64,000 nt of DNA from an uncultured Burkholderiales bacterium (GTDB lineage: Bacteria > Pseudomonadota > Gammaproteobacteria > Burkholderiales > Burkholderiaceae_C), in the NCBI GenBank assembly GCA_903832625.1, contig CAILCI010000065.1, forward strand, positions 62,001-126,000, read 5' to 3'. Below, piece by piece: positions 54,342-63,509 of the stretch (positions are counted from its first letter, which is position 1; the number at the start of each line of letters is the position of its first letter). The translations under genes were made by a program, and so were the position numbers. The notes beneath the pieces were generated by a model. It was not told the DNA's origin and searched no databases. It worked only from the letters and a program-made list of their open reading frames with translations.

Positions 54342-55184
54342 TTAGAACGTGGCGAGCACGGCTTTGCGCAATTCGTCGGTGATTTCAGGCTTAACACCAA
54401 ACCACGCCTCAAAGGCCGGAATGGCTTGGTTGAGCAACATGCCCAGACCATTGCTGGTGACATGCCCGCGCGCTTTGGCCGCAGCCAACAAAGGTGTTTC
54501 CAGCGGGATGTAAATCAAATCAGACACCATGGCTGTTTTGGGCAAAGCGTCCAATGTAATTTCAAGCGGTGGTTGACCATACATGCCTTGGTTGGTGGTG
54601 TTGACCAACATGGCTGCGCCTTCCAGAGCGGCGTTGCGTTCAGACCAGTCGTAGGTTTTGACCACCGTTGGATCGGCAGCCGCCAGTTCTTCGGCCTTGG
54701 CGCGGGTGCGGTTGATGAGTCGAATTTCTGTTGCGCCTTGGTCCAGCAAACTGATGACCACCGCGCGCGCTGCGCCACCCGCACCAATGACGGTAATGGG
54801 GCCAGCGTCAGCACGCCATGCAGGGGTGACGTCTTTTAAGCTTTGGATGTAGCCAAAACCATCGTTGTTAAAACCGTGCAAGCTGCCATCGGGTTGCACC
54901 ACGATGCAGTTGATCGCGCCGATGCGTTTGGCCAAGGGCGTGAGTTCGTCCATCATTTTCATGGCCATGAGTTTGTGGGGCTGCGTGATGTTGCAGCCCG
55001 CCAAACCCAATGCAGACAAGCCTCGGATCGCTGTTTCCACGTTGTCAATCTGCACCGGAAAATGCCCATAAGCACCTTTGATGTTGTGCTTTTTGATCCA
55101 GTAGTTGTGAATGATGGGCGAGCGCGATTGAAACACCGGCATCCCCATGATGCCGGCTAACTTGAACTGATTGCTGTCTGACAT
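54342..55184 (-). CDS. Shikimate/quinate dehydrogenase family (AroE-like)
   Basis: A 280-residue protein with AroE motifs: QSRSPIIHNYW substrate loop (S-x-S-P), N-I-T-Q-P-H-K containing the catalytic Lys, NNDGFGY, G-A-G-G-A-A-R-A-V NADP loop, N-R-T-R-A-K and NGLGMLLNQA. The usual G-A-x-N-T is G-A-I-N-C here and L of S-L-S-P is R, so it may be a catabolic paralogue rather than the biosynthetic AroE. Its operon with a LivJ-type binding protein (15 bp upstream) and an amidohydrolase also points to catabolism. Confidence 0.85.
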   Translation of the reverse strand: MSDSNQFKLAGIMGMPVFQSRSPIIHNYWIKKHNIKGAYGHFPVQIDNVETAIRGLSALGLAGCNITQPHKLMAMKMMDELTPLAKRIGAINCIVVQPDGSLHGFNNDGFGYIQSLKDVTPAWRADAGPITVIGAGGAARAVVISLLDQGATEIRLINRTRAKAEELAAADPTVVKTYDWSERNAALEGAAMLVNTTNQGMYGQPPLEITLDALPKTAMVSDLIYIPLETPLLAAAKARGHVTSNGLGMLLNQAIPAFEAWFGVKPEITDELRKAVLATF

Positions 55185-55199
55185 GTTGTAAAAGTTTCC

Positions 55200-56336
55200 T
55201 TATTTTTTGTTCACGGGAGGCAAAACCTCGATGACTTGTTGTTTGCCGTTGACCACTTTGGTCAAATAGCTCTCGCGGTCTAAGTCGCCATTTTCGTCGT
55301 AAGAAATATCGAGCAACAAACCGGGGTTGGCTTTGGCCGAGAGGCTGATGTTTTTCATCGCTACCGCAAAGGCTTTGGAGTCAAATTTTCCGATTTTTTC
55401 GGTCACGGCTTTGACGGTGTACATGCCAATGTAGCCTTTCAAACCGTTGTGGTCTGAGCGGCTGTTGTACTCTTTTTGAAACGCTGCATCGAATTTTTTC
55501 ACGCCCGCTTGCGGCGCGTCTGCGGTTAAACCAACGTGGGCAATGGCGCCGTTGGCGGCGTCGCCTGCAAGCTCAATCACCTTTTGGCTGGTCAACACGG
55601 TTTCGCCAATGATGGGTTTTTTGTAGCCTTGTTTTTTGAGTTCGCGCAGCAAACGGGCGGACTCTTCTTCGTTGGTGTAGGCAAACAAAGCATCGGCGTC
55701 AGACTGTTTGGCTTTGACCACCACGTTGCTGAAATCGACTTGACCTGGATCAGACGAGATGTCCGCACCAATTTTGATGCCCCGTGCCTCCAAGGCCTTG
55801 ATGATCAAATCGCGCCCGCCTTTGCCAAAGTCGTTGTTCACATAAACGATGTCTACGGTTTTGGTTTTGAGCGTGTCCTTCATGTAATTCGCAATTTTGG
55901 GCATGGCCGTGGACTGCGTGAAAGACGTGCGAAACACATACGGATTGCCCTGCTGAGTAATAGCCGCTGCCTCGCCACCGGTGAAGTTCGGAATTTCAGC
56001 GCGTTTGGTGGATGCCATGCTGACCATGATGGAGCCCGAAAAAACAGGCCCCATCACCACATATGCGCCATCGTCAATCGCCTTGTCGGTCAAACCTTTG
56101 GCGACGCCCGGGTTGGATTGCGTGTCATAAGAAACGTAGTCAATTTTTTTGCCCAAGATGCCGCCAGCAGCGTTGATTTCTTTGACCGCCAGCTTGATAC
56201 CGTTGTCAAAATTAGAACCCGATGTGGCGCCCGTGCCGGTGAGCTCGACCAAACCAACGATCTTGACAGTTTGAGCTTGCACCCAGATTGAACTCAGCAG
56301 CAAGGAGGTGGCTAACAGTGTTTTTGCGAACTTCAT
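55200..56336 (-). CDS. LivJ-type ABC transporter substrate-binding protein
   Basis: A 378-residue periplasmic type 1 binding protein: signal peptide 1-21, then VKIVGLVELTGTGATSGSNF, G-I-K-L-A-V-K-E-I-N-A-A-G-G-I-L-G-K-K-I and YVNNDFGKGGRDLIIKALEA. The family takes up branched-chain amino acids, amides and aromatic acids. No permease or ATPase genes are adjacent. Being first in the operon with AroE and an amidohydrolase, its ligand may be a quinate- or shikimate-like acid (inference). Confidence 0.88.
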   Translation of the reverse strand: MKFAKTLLATSLLLSSIWVQAQTVKIVGLVELTGTGATSGSNFDNGIKLAVKEINAAGGILGKKIDYVSYDTQSNPGVAKGLTDKAIDDGAYVVMGPVFSGSIMVSMASTKRAEIPNFTGGEAAAITQQGNPYVFRTSFTQSTAMPKIANYMKDTLKTKTVDIVYVNNDFGKGGRDLIIKALEARGIKIGADISSDPGQVDFSNVVVKAKQSDADALFAYTNEEESARLLRELKKQGYKKPIIGETVLTSQKVIELAGDAANGAIAHVGLTADAPQAGVKKFDAAFQKEYNSRSDHNGLKGYIGMYTVKAVTEKIGKFDSKAFAVAMKNISLSAKANPGLLLDISYDENGDLDRESYLTKVVNGKQQVIEVLPPVNKK

Positions 56337-56414
56337 GGTGTGTCTCCAGTTTTTTTGGTTGAATCAAACATGTTATTTCAAATACAAGCGGTCTAAATTA
56401 AGGTTTTTCGCTAC

Positions 56415-58223
56415 TCATTTTTGACGCAGTGGCAACACAACGCGCATGGTCGTGCCGCGTCCAAGTTCGCTGCTTACCGTCAGTTGTCCGTGGTGTCGCT
56501 GCACAATGCCCAGCGACACCGACAAGCCCAGCCCCGTGCCAACGCCCACCGCTTTGGTGGTGTAGAAGGGCTCAAAAATACGACTCAACACATCTTCCGT
56601 CATACCGGCGCCGTTGTCGCGTACTTCAATCCAAATTGTCTTGCCCTGAATTCCTGAACACAGGGTAATCGTGCCCACACGCTCAGACGGCATGGCTTGT
56701 GCTGCATTGACGATCAGGTTCAAAAATACTTGGTTGATTTGTGAAGGAATGCACTCCACCAGCGGCAAGTCTTGCCAATCCCACACCACCTCGGCGCGGT
56801 ATTTGATTTCGTGATTCACAATGTTGAGCGTTGACTCAATGCCGTGCCGAATGTCTGACATCACCCATGCTTGTTGAGGATCGCCACGGGCAAAATTTTT
56901 CAAATCGTCGACGATGTGCTTGACCCGCACCACGCCTTCTTGGGTTTCATCCAAAATCGTGCGCAAATCGGACAGCACAAAATCAAAGTTCAGCGTTTTC
57001 TTGAGATTTTCAAATTCTTGCGCCGTCATCTGCTGCTCTTGCAACTGTTGCGCAGCTTGCATCAGCTTGGCAATCACGTCGGCATATTTGTGCATGGTGG
57101 TTAAGTTAGACGCCACAAAAGCCATCGGATTGTTGATTTCATGTGCCACACCCGCAGCCAATTGACCTAAAGCCGCGAGTTTTTCAGATTGCGTCAGCCG
57201 CGATGACATTTCAATCTCGTGTTGTTTGGCCGCATCTAATTCTTCATAGCTCAACCGCAATTGGGCGTTGATTTTTTCAGCGCGTCGAATAAAAAATACC
57301 GCGACCGTAACAAATAAAACAATCAAAAAAGTCAGCACGCTTGAGGCTTGCATATAAGAACTTTGCAAGCGGTTGTACTCAGCCAGCACCTCGGTTTCAC
57401 GCATTCCCACCAATACAAACAAAGGCTGGTCGTTCAAGCGCGCAAACACATACAAGCGCTTGATGTGATCGAAAAATTGGTCGCTGATGAACCAGCCATC
57501 ATTTGCGTTGAGAAACTGCTTGGGTAAATTTAAGCGCAGCATAGAGTCATCAAAACGAACCATGCCACCCAGCCTCAACGTGCGCACATAGCCGTCCAAA
57601 CCAATCAAGCTGATGGAGCTGTCTTGCCCCAAATCGATTTGGCGATGAAAGTCTAAAAAATAATTCGGATTGAACGACGCCACCGCAACGCCTTTGAATC
57701 GGCCATCGGGGTAATTCAACCGCCGCGTGAGTTGAATCGACCACTTACCGCTGGCGCGTCCCAACACGGGCTTGCTGATAAAAAGCGGCGATGCCGCGTT
57801 TTGCTTATGAAATTGAAAATGTTCTCGGTCAGAAAGATCGACTTTTTTGTGATTCTTTAAATTCGAAAACTCGTAAATACCCTGCTCATTGATAATGCCG
57901 ACTTGGTTTAAAAAACTGAAATCAATCACACCCTGATCAAAATAACCATTGAGCAGGCCAAAGTCTTTGCTGCCATTGAGTTCATAGTGGTATTTGATGA
58001 TGCGCAAAGCCTGGTCGGTATTTCTCACACTGGCCAAAGAATGCTCTTTGAAACTGATCGCAATGTTTTGCACATTGGCGTGCGCTTGCTCAATGACGAA
58101 TTGTTTGTCTTGCCATAAGCGCAAAAAACTCAGCACCCACACCATGATAATCATGATCACAGCACCTAAAACCAGCACCGAAGTCGTGTGTAATCCATGA
58201 ATAAAACGGTGCAATAGTTTCAT
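56415..58223 (-). CDS. Orphan sensor histidine kinase with PDC/dCache sensor
   Basis: A 602-residue kinase: helix 14-34, a periplasmic double-Cache/PDC sensor (about 50-290), helix 295-312, a coiled coil, HisKA with His361 (AAGVAHEINNPMAF) and HATPase with NLIVNAAQAMP, D-N-G-A-G-M and G-T-G-L-G-L-S. The His box is of the DctB/NtrB type. I use ATG 58223; GTG 58253 is also in frame. No response regulator is encoded in the neighbourhood. It is 78 bp upstream of the LivJ-type gene on the same strand and may sense the same ligand. Confidence 0.9.
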   Translation of the reverse strand: MKLLHRFIHGLHTTSVLVLGAVIMIIMVWVLSFLRLWQDKQFVIEQAHANVQNIAISFKEHSLASVRNTDQALRIIKYHYELNGSKDFGLLNGYFDQGVIDFSFLNQVGIINEQGIYEFSNLKNHKKVDLSDREHFQFHKQNAASPLFISKPVLGRASGKWSIQLTRRLNYPDGRFKGVAVASFNPNYFLDFHRQIDLGQDSSISLIGLDGYVRTLRLGGMVRFDDSMLRLNLPKQFLNANDGWFISDQFFDHIKRLYVFARLNDQPLFVLVGMRETEVLAEYNRLQSSYMQASSVLTFLIVLFVTVAVFFIRRAEKINAQLRLSYEELDAAKQHEIEMSSRLTQSEKLAALGQLAAGVAHEINNPMAFVASNLTTMHKYADVIAKLMQAAQQLQEQQMTAQEFENLKKTLNFDFVLSDLRTILDETQEGVVRVKHIVDDLKNFARGDPQQAWVMSDIRHGIESTLNIVNHEIKYRAEVVWDWQDLPLVECIPSQINQVFLNLIVNAAQAMPSERVGTITLCSGIQGKTIWIEVRDNGAGMTEDVLSRIFEPFYTTKAVGVGTGLGLSVSLGIVQRHHGQLTVSSELGRGTTMRVVLPLRQK

Positions 58224-58256
58224 ACCGTTAATAATACATTCACAAGGAGACACACC

Positions 58257-59582
58257 ATGCGCTCGAAATTCTCATCACTGACTTTGCTTTGCTTGGTTTT
58301 TACTATGTCAACACCTGCCAGCGCTCAAGACAACCGAATCGACATGATTCGCTCAGACGCACCAAGTTTGGCTGCGTATTCAAATTTAGATATTGGCGTG
58401 AAAACCTTTGTGTTCAAACACGAAAAGCAAGTCGATGTTTTGAATATTCAAGAAGGTCAACCCGCACCGCTGTATGACCGCCCCTTGACCACCGAAGTGT
58501 GGTACCCCGCCACGATAGACCCCAACGCCAAAGGCTTGGGCGAGTACTCAGTTTTTTTCCGTGACGGTAAAACACAAATTACCCTGCATGGCCGTGCGAT
58601 GCGCGACGCCAAGCCCAATCCGGCCAAAGGCCCGTATCCACTCATCATCATGGCGCATGGCTATCCAGGCAATCGGTTTTTGATGAGCCCAATTGCTGAG
58701 AACTTGGCAAGCAAAGGTTATGTGGTGGCGTCCATCGATTTCACCGACAGCACATATTCAGACCAAGCCAACTTTGCCAGCACGCTGCGCAATCGCCCCT
58801 TGGACATTTCATTTGTGATTGACAGAATGGTGGCGCAAAACACCGATGTCAGCAGTCCCCTCAAAGGCCTGATGGACACGCAACGCATTGGCTTGATCGG
58901 TTATTCCATGGGCGGCTATGGCGTGATCAACAAAATCGGCGGCGGCTTTAGCGACAACGCGCTCAAGTTCCCCAAACTGCCCAAAGACATTTTGAATCCT
59001 TTGCTCAATTCAAACCCCGAGTTCGCCAAGCTGCGCGATCCGCGCATCAAAGCAGCCGTCACTTTCGCGCCCTGGGGCTGGAACCAAGGTTTTTGGGATG
59101 CCAAGGGCTTGCAAAACATCACCACGCCCTGGCTCATGATTGGCGGCAGCATTGACGATGTGGCGGGTTACGCGCCCGGCATGCGCAATATTTTTGAAGC
59201 CAGCGTCAACGCAGACCGTTACTTGCTGACTTTTGAGAACGCCAACCACAATGCCGGCGCGCCCATGCCCGCCCCCAAAGAAGCCTGGAAAGCCGTGCCG
59301 TGGTTGCCCAACATCCCCGCCGCACACTACATCGACCCTGTATGGGACAACGTGCGCATGAACAATGTGTCAGAGCATTTCATCACCGCGTTTTTGGGCA
59401 AATACATCCGCAACGACAGCGAACATGCCTCTTATTTGGATTTGGTGGAATACGCCAAAGACGGCAAATGGTCGGCCAATGCCGACGGCAGTTTCAAGGG
59501 CGACCACACCTACTGGAAGGGCTTTCCAGCTCGAACCGCTGTTGGCTTACGATTCGAGCACCTTGGCCCTGCCAAGCCTTGA
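58257..59582 (+). CDS. Exported alpha/beta hydrolase
   Basis: A 441-residue exported hydrolase: signal peptide 1-23 (STPASAQ cleavage), M-A-H-G-Y-P-G oxyanion region, nucleophile elbow G-Y-S-M-G-G near residue 216, and a late His (ENANHNAG). The layout recalls PAF-acetylhydrolase/dienelactone-hydrolase-like esterases. A strong AAGGAGA site precedes ATG 58257. It is divergent from the sensor kinase across 33 bp and 22 bp upstream of the amino-acid transporter operon. Substrate unknown. Confidence 0.8.
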   Translation: MRSKFSSLTLLCLVFTMSTPASAQDNRIDMIRSDAPSLAAYSNLDIGVKTFVFKHEKQVDVLNIQEGQPAPLYDRPLTTEVWYPATIDPNAKGLGEYSVFFRDGKTQITLHGRAMRDAKPNPAKGPYPLIIMAHGYPGNRFLMSPIAENLASKGYVVASIDFTDSTYSDQANFASTLRNRPLDISFVIDRMVAQNTDVSSPLKGLMDTQRIGLIGYSMGGYGVINKIGGGFSDNALKFPKLPKDILNPLLNSNPEFAKLRDPRIKAAVTFAPWGWNQGFWDAKGLQNITTPWLMIGGSIDDVAGYAPGMRNIFEASVNADRYLLTFENANHNAGAPMPAPKEAWKAVPWLPNIPAAHYIDPVWDNVRMNNVSEHFITAFLGKYIRNDSEHASYLDLVEYAKDGKWSANADGSFKGDHTYWKGFPARTAVGLRFEHLGPAKP

Positions 59583-59604
59583 ATTTTTCGATCAGGAAAT
59601 GCAC

Positions 59605-60657
59605 ATGACACGACTCATCACTCCATCACTTCAACCTGCCCTTAAGGTCAGCGCCATTGCACTGTTTTGCGCCATCGCTTGGCCTCAATTTGCCTGGGCT
59701 GGCAAAACCTTGGACACCATCAAACAACGCGACGCGGTGGTGTGCGGCGTCAACACTGGCTTAGCAGGTTTTGGCGCATCGGACAGTCAAGGCAAATGGA
59801 GTGGCATGGACGTGGACATCTGTCGTGCCATCGCTGCTGCAGTGTTAGGCAGCCCCGACAAAGTGCGCTACACCCCACTGCCCGCGCCGCAACGCTTTGC
59901 GGCCTTGCAGTCGGGCGAGGTAGACATTTTGTCTCGCAACACCAGCTTTACCCTCACCCGCGATGCCTCGCTTGGACTTCACCAAACGGCAGTCACCTAC
60001 TACGACGGCCAAGGTTTTATGGTGGCCGCGAGCGCGAACATCAAAAGTGCGAAGCAACTCAAAGGCGCGACAGTGTGCGTGCAATCAGGCACAACCACTG
60101 AAAAAAACCTGACCGATTTTTCACGCGCCAACAATCTCAATATCAAGCCCGTGGTGTTCGAAAAATTTGACGCCGCCAACGCCGCCTATTTTTCGGGTCG
60201 CTGCAAGGCCTACACCACCGATGCTTCGGGTTTGGCCTCTATCCGCGCCAAAGAAGCCAAAAACCCCAAAGACCATGTCATCTTGCCCGAGCTCATTTCC
60301 AAAGAACCCTTGGGTCCTTTGGTGCGACGCGGTGACGACGAATGGTTGGCGATTGTCAAATGGACGGTCTACGGCTTGATTGAAGCCGAAGAATACGGCA
60401 TCACCTCAACCAACATCGACAAGCTCAAAGCTGAGAGCACCGACCCTGTGGTGCTGCGTTTGCTGGGCAAAAGCGACGACACAGGCAAGCTGCTCGGCTT
60501 AGACCGAGATTGGTTGGCACGCGCACTGGCTGCAGTGGGCAATTACGGCGAAATTTTTGACCGCAATTTGGGAGACAAAACACCCATGGCGCTCAAACGC
60601 GGCCTCAATGCCCAATGGAACAAAGGTGGCTTGCAGTACGCCATTCCGCTTCGCTAA
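59605..60657 (+). CDS. aapJ: General L-amino-acid ABC transporter, binding protein
   Basis: A 350-residue periplasmic binding protein (signal peptide about 1-32, ending AWA). It has the AapJ/BztA signature: K-T-L-D-T-I-K-Q-R-D, V-V-C-G-V-N-T-G-L-A-G-F, G-M-D-V-D-I-C-R-A-I-A-A-A-V, and L-S-R-N-T-S-F-T-L-T-R-D. It binds polar and acidic amino acids. AGGA lies 7 nt before ATG 59605, so I choose it over ATG 59599. It is the first of four adjacent transporter genes. Confidence 0.93.
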   Translation: MTRLITPSLQPALKVSAIALFCAIAWPQFAWAGKTLDTIKQRDAVVCGVNTGLAGFGASDSQGKWSGMDVDICRAIAAAVLGSPDKVRYTPLPAPQRFAALQSGEVDILSRNTSFTLTRDASLGLHQTAVTYYDGQGFMVAASANIKSAKQLKGATVCVQSGTTTEKNLTDFSRANNLNIKPVVFEKFDAANAAYFSGRCKAYTTDASGLASIRAKEAKNPKDHVILPELISKEPLGPLVRRGDDEWLAIVKWTVYGLIEAEEYGITSTNIDKLKAESTDPVVLRLLGKSDDTGKLLGLDRDWLARALAAVGNYGEIFDRNLGDKTPMALKRGLNAQWNKGGLQYAIPLR

Positions 60658-60672
60658 TCCTCGCGCACGCAC

Positions 60673-61602
60673 ATGATCAACTGGCAGAGCCAACGCACGC
60701 GCGGCGTTTTATTTCAAATCGTTTTGGTGGTGAGTTTGCTCGGGCTGCTTTTTTGGCTCGCTCACAACACTTGGCTGCATTTGCAAGAGCGCGGCATTCA
60801 GAGCGGATTTGACTTCTTGTTCGACAACGCAGGCTTTGACATAGGCGAATCGGTGTTTGATTTTGACTCGCAACAAAGCTATGCCCTAGCGTTTTTGGTG
60901 GGTCTGCTCAACACCTTGCGCGTGTCGGTCATTGGCATAGTTTGCTGCACGGCGTTGGGGTTGTTGTTAGGTATAGGTCGATTGTCAAACAACGCCTTGG
61001 CGCGTGGGCTTTGCTATGCCTATGTGGAGCTGTTTCGCAATATTCCACTGCTGTTGCAATTGCTCATGTGGTACGTCGTCTTGGTTGAAGTCATGCCTGC
61101 CAGCGACGAAGCGCTGCACCTAGGAAATTGGCTGCTACTGAGCAAAGAAGGTTTGGCACTGCCTTTAGTCGGCGCAGAGGGCATTACCCTCACACCCGAG
61201 TTTGTCGCACTCACTTGGGGCTTGACGCTTTACACATCGGCTTTTGTGTCTGAGGTGATTCGCTCGGGCATCTTGTCGGTGGCCAAAGGGCAAATCGAGG
61301 CTGCGCAAAGCATAGGTTTGTCGCGCTCGCAAAGTCTGCGTTGGGTCATCTTGCCGCAAGCCATGCGCGTGATTGTTCCGCCACTCACCAACCAATATTT
61401 GAACCTGACCAAAAACTCGTCACTGGCTGTCGCGATTGGCTATCCCGATTTGGTGAACATCACCAACACCGCACTCAACCAAACCGGACGTGCGGTGGAG
61501 TGCATTGCCATTGTGATGGCGGTCTACCTCAGCCTGTCCTTGCTGACCTCTGCGCTGATGAACCATTACAACCGCAGCATTGCGTTGAAAGGCCGTGGAT
61601 GA
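60673..61602 (+). CDS. aapQ: General L-amino-acid ABC transporter, permease 1
   Basis: A 309-residue membrane protein with about six helices and the HisM-type motif (V-E-L-F-R-N-I-P-L-L-L-Q, then EAAQSIGLSRSQSLRWVILP). AapQ of rhizobia is about 400 residues; this one is shorter in the periplasmic insert. It overlaps aapM by 4 bp (ATGA). Confidence 0.9.
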   Translation: MINWQSQRTRGVLFQIVLVVSLLGLLFWLAHNTWLHLQERGIQSGFDFLFDNAGFDIGESVFDFDSQQSYALAFLVGLLNTLRVSVIGIVCCTALGLLLGIGRLSNNALARGLCYAYVELFRNIPLLLQLLMWYVVLVEVMPASDEALHLGNWLLLSKEGLALPLVGAEGITLTPEFVALTWGLTLYTSAFVSEVIRSGILSVAKGQIEAAQSIGLSRSQSLRWVILPQAMRVIVPPLTNQYLNLTKNSSLAVAIGYPDLVNITNTALNQTGRAVECIAIVMAVYLSLSLLTSALMNHYNRSIALKGRG

Positions 61603-62714
61603 CTGCGCCTGTGCAAGCCCTAAAAGGCGCTCGTTTGGCGCCGGTGCAACACCATGGCATTTGGGCTTGGGCGCGTGAGCGTTTTTGGGCAACACCTCTG
61701 AGTGCGTTGGTGTCATTTGTGCTGCTGGCCTGTTGTGCTTGCTTGCTGCCCAGCTTGTTGCAATGGAGTGTGATCAACGCCGTGTTCGCGCCCGATGCCG
61801 ATGCCTGTCAGGCCGCACGCGGCGTGGGCGCTTGCTGGGGCGTGGTGGCAGAAAAATACCGCGCTATTTTGTTTGGACGCTATCCGTTTGACGAGCAATG
61901 GCGCCCCTTGCTTGCTTGTGCGTTGTTGCTGGGTTTGTTGGTGGCCAGTTGTATCCCGAAATTTTGGCGGCGTTCATTGGCGACGGCGTGGCTGTGGGTG
62001 AGCCTCTTGTTTTTTGTGCTTTTGGGTGGCGGTACTTGGTGGGGCATTCCCACAGGTTTGACAGCAGTGCGCAGCGACTTATGGGGCGGACTCCCGCTCA
62101 CGCTGTTACTGGCCACCTTGTCTATTGCCTTGTCTTTTCCTTTGTCTATTTTCATTGCGCTGGGCAGGCAAAGCCAAATGCCTGCGGTGCGTAGCGTGTG
62201 TACCGTGTATGTGGAGTTGGTCAGAGGCGTGCCGCTCATCTCTGTGTTGTTCATGGCCAGTTTTATGTTTCCGCTCTTGCTGCCGACAGGTAGCTTGCCC
62301 GATGTGCTGTTGCGCGTCTTGGTGGGTATGAGTTTGTTTGCTGCGGCCTACACCGCTGAAATTGTGCGCGGCGGCTTGCAAGCCATTCCTCGCGGGCAAA
62401 TTGAAGCAGCCTACAGCCTCGGCTTGAGCTACTGGCAAATGCAGTTTCGGGTGGTGTTGCCACAGGCCTTGGCCTATGTGGTGCCAAGTTTGATGAACCA
62501 CTTTATTTCGATCTTCAAAGATACGTCCTTGGTCACCATTGTGAGTCTGTACGAGTTGACGGGTGCGCTCGGGCTGGCCATCAGCGGCGACCCGAATTGG
62601 CGGCCTTTCAAAATCGAGGCGTATTTGTTCATCACCTTGATTTATTTTTCATTTTGCTTTGCGATGTCGCGCTACAGCCTGTGGGTTGAGCGACAAATTT
62701 CGCGAGTGCGCTAG
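61599..62714 (+). CDS. aapM: General L-amino-acid ABC transporter, permease 2
   Basis: A 371-residue membrane protein with the coupling motif [11 protein letters not shown] and [21 protein letters not shown] start at ATG 61599, overlapping the stop of aapQ, which is typical coupling; the frame is open further upstream but within aapQ. The N-terminal half carries an extra insertion of about 100 residues with helices, typical of AapM/BztC. Confidence 0.9.
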   Translation: MTAPVQALKGARLAPVQHHGIWAWARERFWATPLSALVSFVLLACCACLLPSLLQWSVINAVFAPDADACQAARGVGACWGVVAEKYRAILFGRYPFDEQWRPLLACALLLGLLVASCIPKFWRRSLATAWLWVSLLFFVLLGGGTWWGIPTGLTAVRSDLWGGLPLTLLLATLSIALSFPLSIFIALGRQSQMPAVRSVCTVYVELVRGVPLISVLFMASFMFPLLLPTGSLPDVLLRVLVGMSLFAAAYTAEIVRGGLQAIPRGQIEAAYSLGLSYWQMQFRVVLPQALAYVVPSLMNHFISIFKDTSLVTIVSLYELTGALGLAISGDPNWRPFKIEAYLFITLIYFSFCFAMSRYSLWVERQISRVR

Positions 62715-62727
62715 GCAAGGAACAGGC

Positions 62728-63474
62728 GTGTCAACACCCATCATCGAGTTCAAAAATGTCAACAAATGGTTTGGGCAATTCCATGTGTTGCGCGACATCC
62801 AACTGGCCGTGTCAGCGGGTGAACGCATTGTGATTTGCGGACCATCCGGCTCAGGCAAATCGACCTTGCTGCGCTGCATCAACCGCTTGGAAGAGCACCA
62901 AGAAGGACAACTGCGCGTTTGCGGCATTGAACTCACCGACAACGCCCAATCCATTGAGCAAGTCAGACGTCGCGTGGGCATGGTGTTTCAGCAGTTCAAT
63001 TTGTTTCCCCATTTGACGGTGCTTGAAAACCTCACCTTGGCGCCCGTTTTGGTCGAGAAAATTTCTCCCGCGCAGGCCGCAGAGCGCGCCATGACGCAGC
63101 TCGAACGTGTCCATATTGCCGAACAAGCTCACAAGTACCCACTGCAGCTCTCAGGTGGACAACAACAACGTGTGGCCATTGCCCGCGCCCTGTGTTTGCA
63201 GCCCGAGATTTTGTTGTTCGACGAACCCACCTCGGCGCTTGACCCAGAGATGGTTCAAGAAGTGCTCGATGTGATGATCTCGCTCGCGCAACAAGGTGTC
63301 ACCATGCTGTGCGTGACGCATGAAATGGGCTTTGCCCGGGCTGTGGCAGACCGCGTGATATTCATGGACGAAGGTCAAATCATTGAAGAAGCCACACCCG
63401 AGCTGTTTTTTACGCAAGCGCAGCATCCGCGCACGCAGGCATTTATTCAAAAAATCAAATTCAACGCAAATTGA
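62728..63474 (+). CDS. aapP: General L-amino-acid ABC transporter, ATPase
   Basis: A 248-residue ABC ATPase: Walker [10 protein letters not shown] (about 38-46), Q-loop ([10 protein letters not shown]), signature LSGGQQQR, Walker [16 protein letters not shown] and H-loop C-V-T-H-E-M. It powers uptake through AapQM. The start is GTG 62728 with AAGGAA 7 nt before; an in-frame ATG at 62659 lies within aapM and is less likely. Confidence 0.95.
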   Translation: MSTPIIEFKNVNKWFGQFHVLRDIQLAVSAGERIVICGPSGSGKSTLLRCINRLEEHQEGQLRVCGIELTDNAQSIEQVRRRVGMVFQQFNLFPHLTVLENLTLAPVLVEKISPAQAAERAMTQLERVHIAEQAHKYPLQLSGGQQQRVAIARALCLQPEILLFDEPTSALDPEMVQEVLDVMISLAQQGVTMLCVTHEMGFARAVADRVIFMDEGQIIEEATPELFFTQAQHPRTQAFIQKIKFNAN

Positions 63475-63509
63475 GTGACACGCGGATAAGCGGTTGCATT
63501 GGGTTTGTT

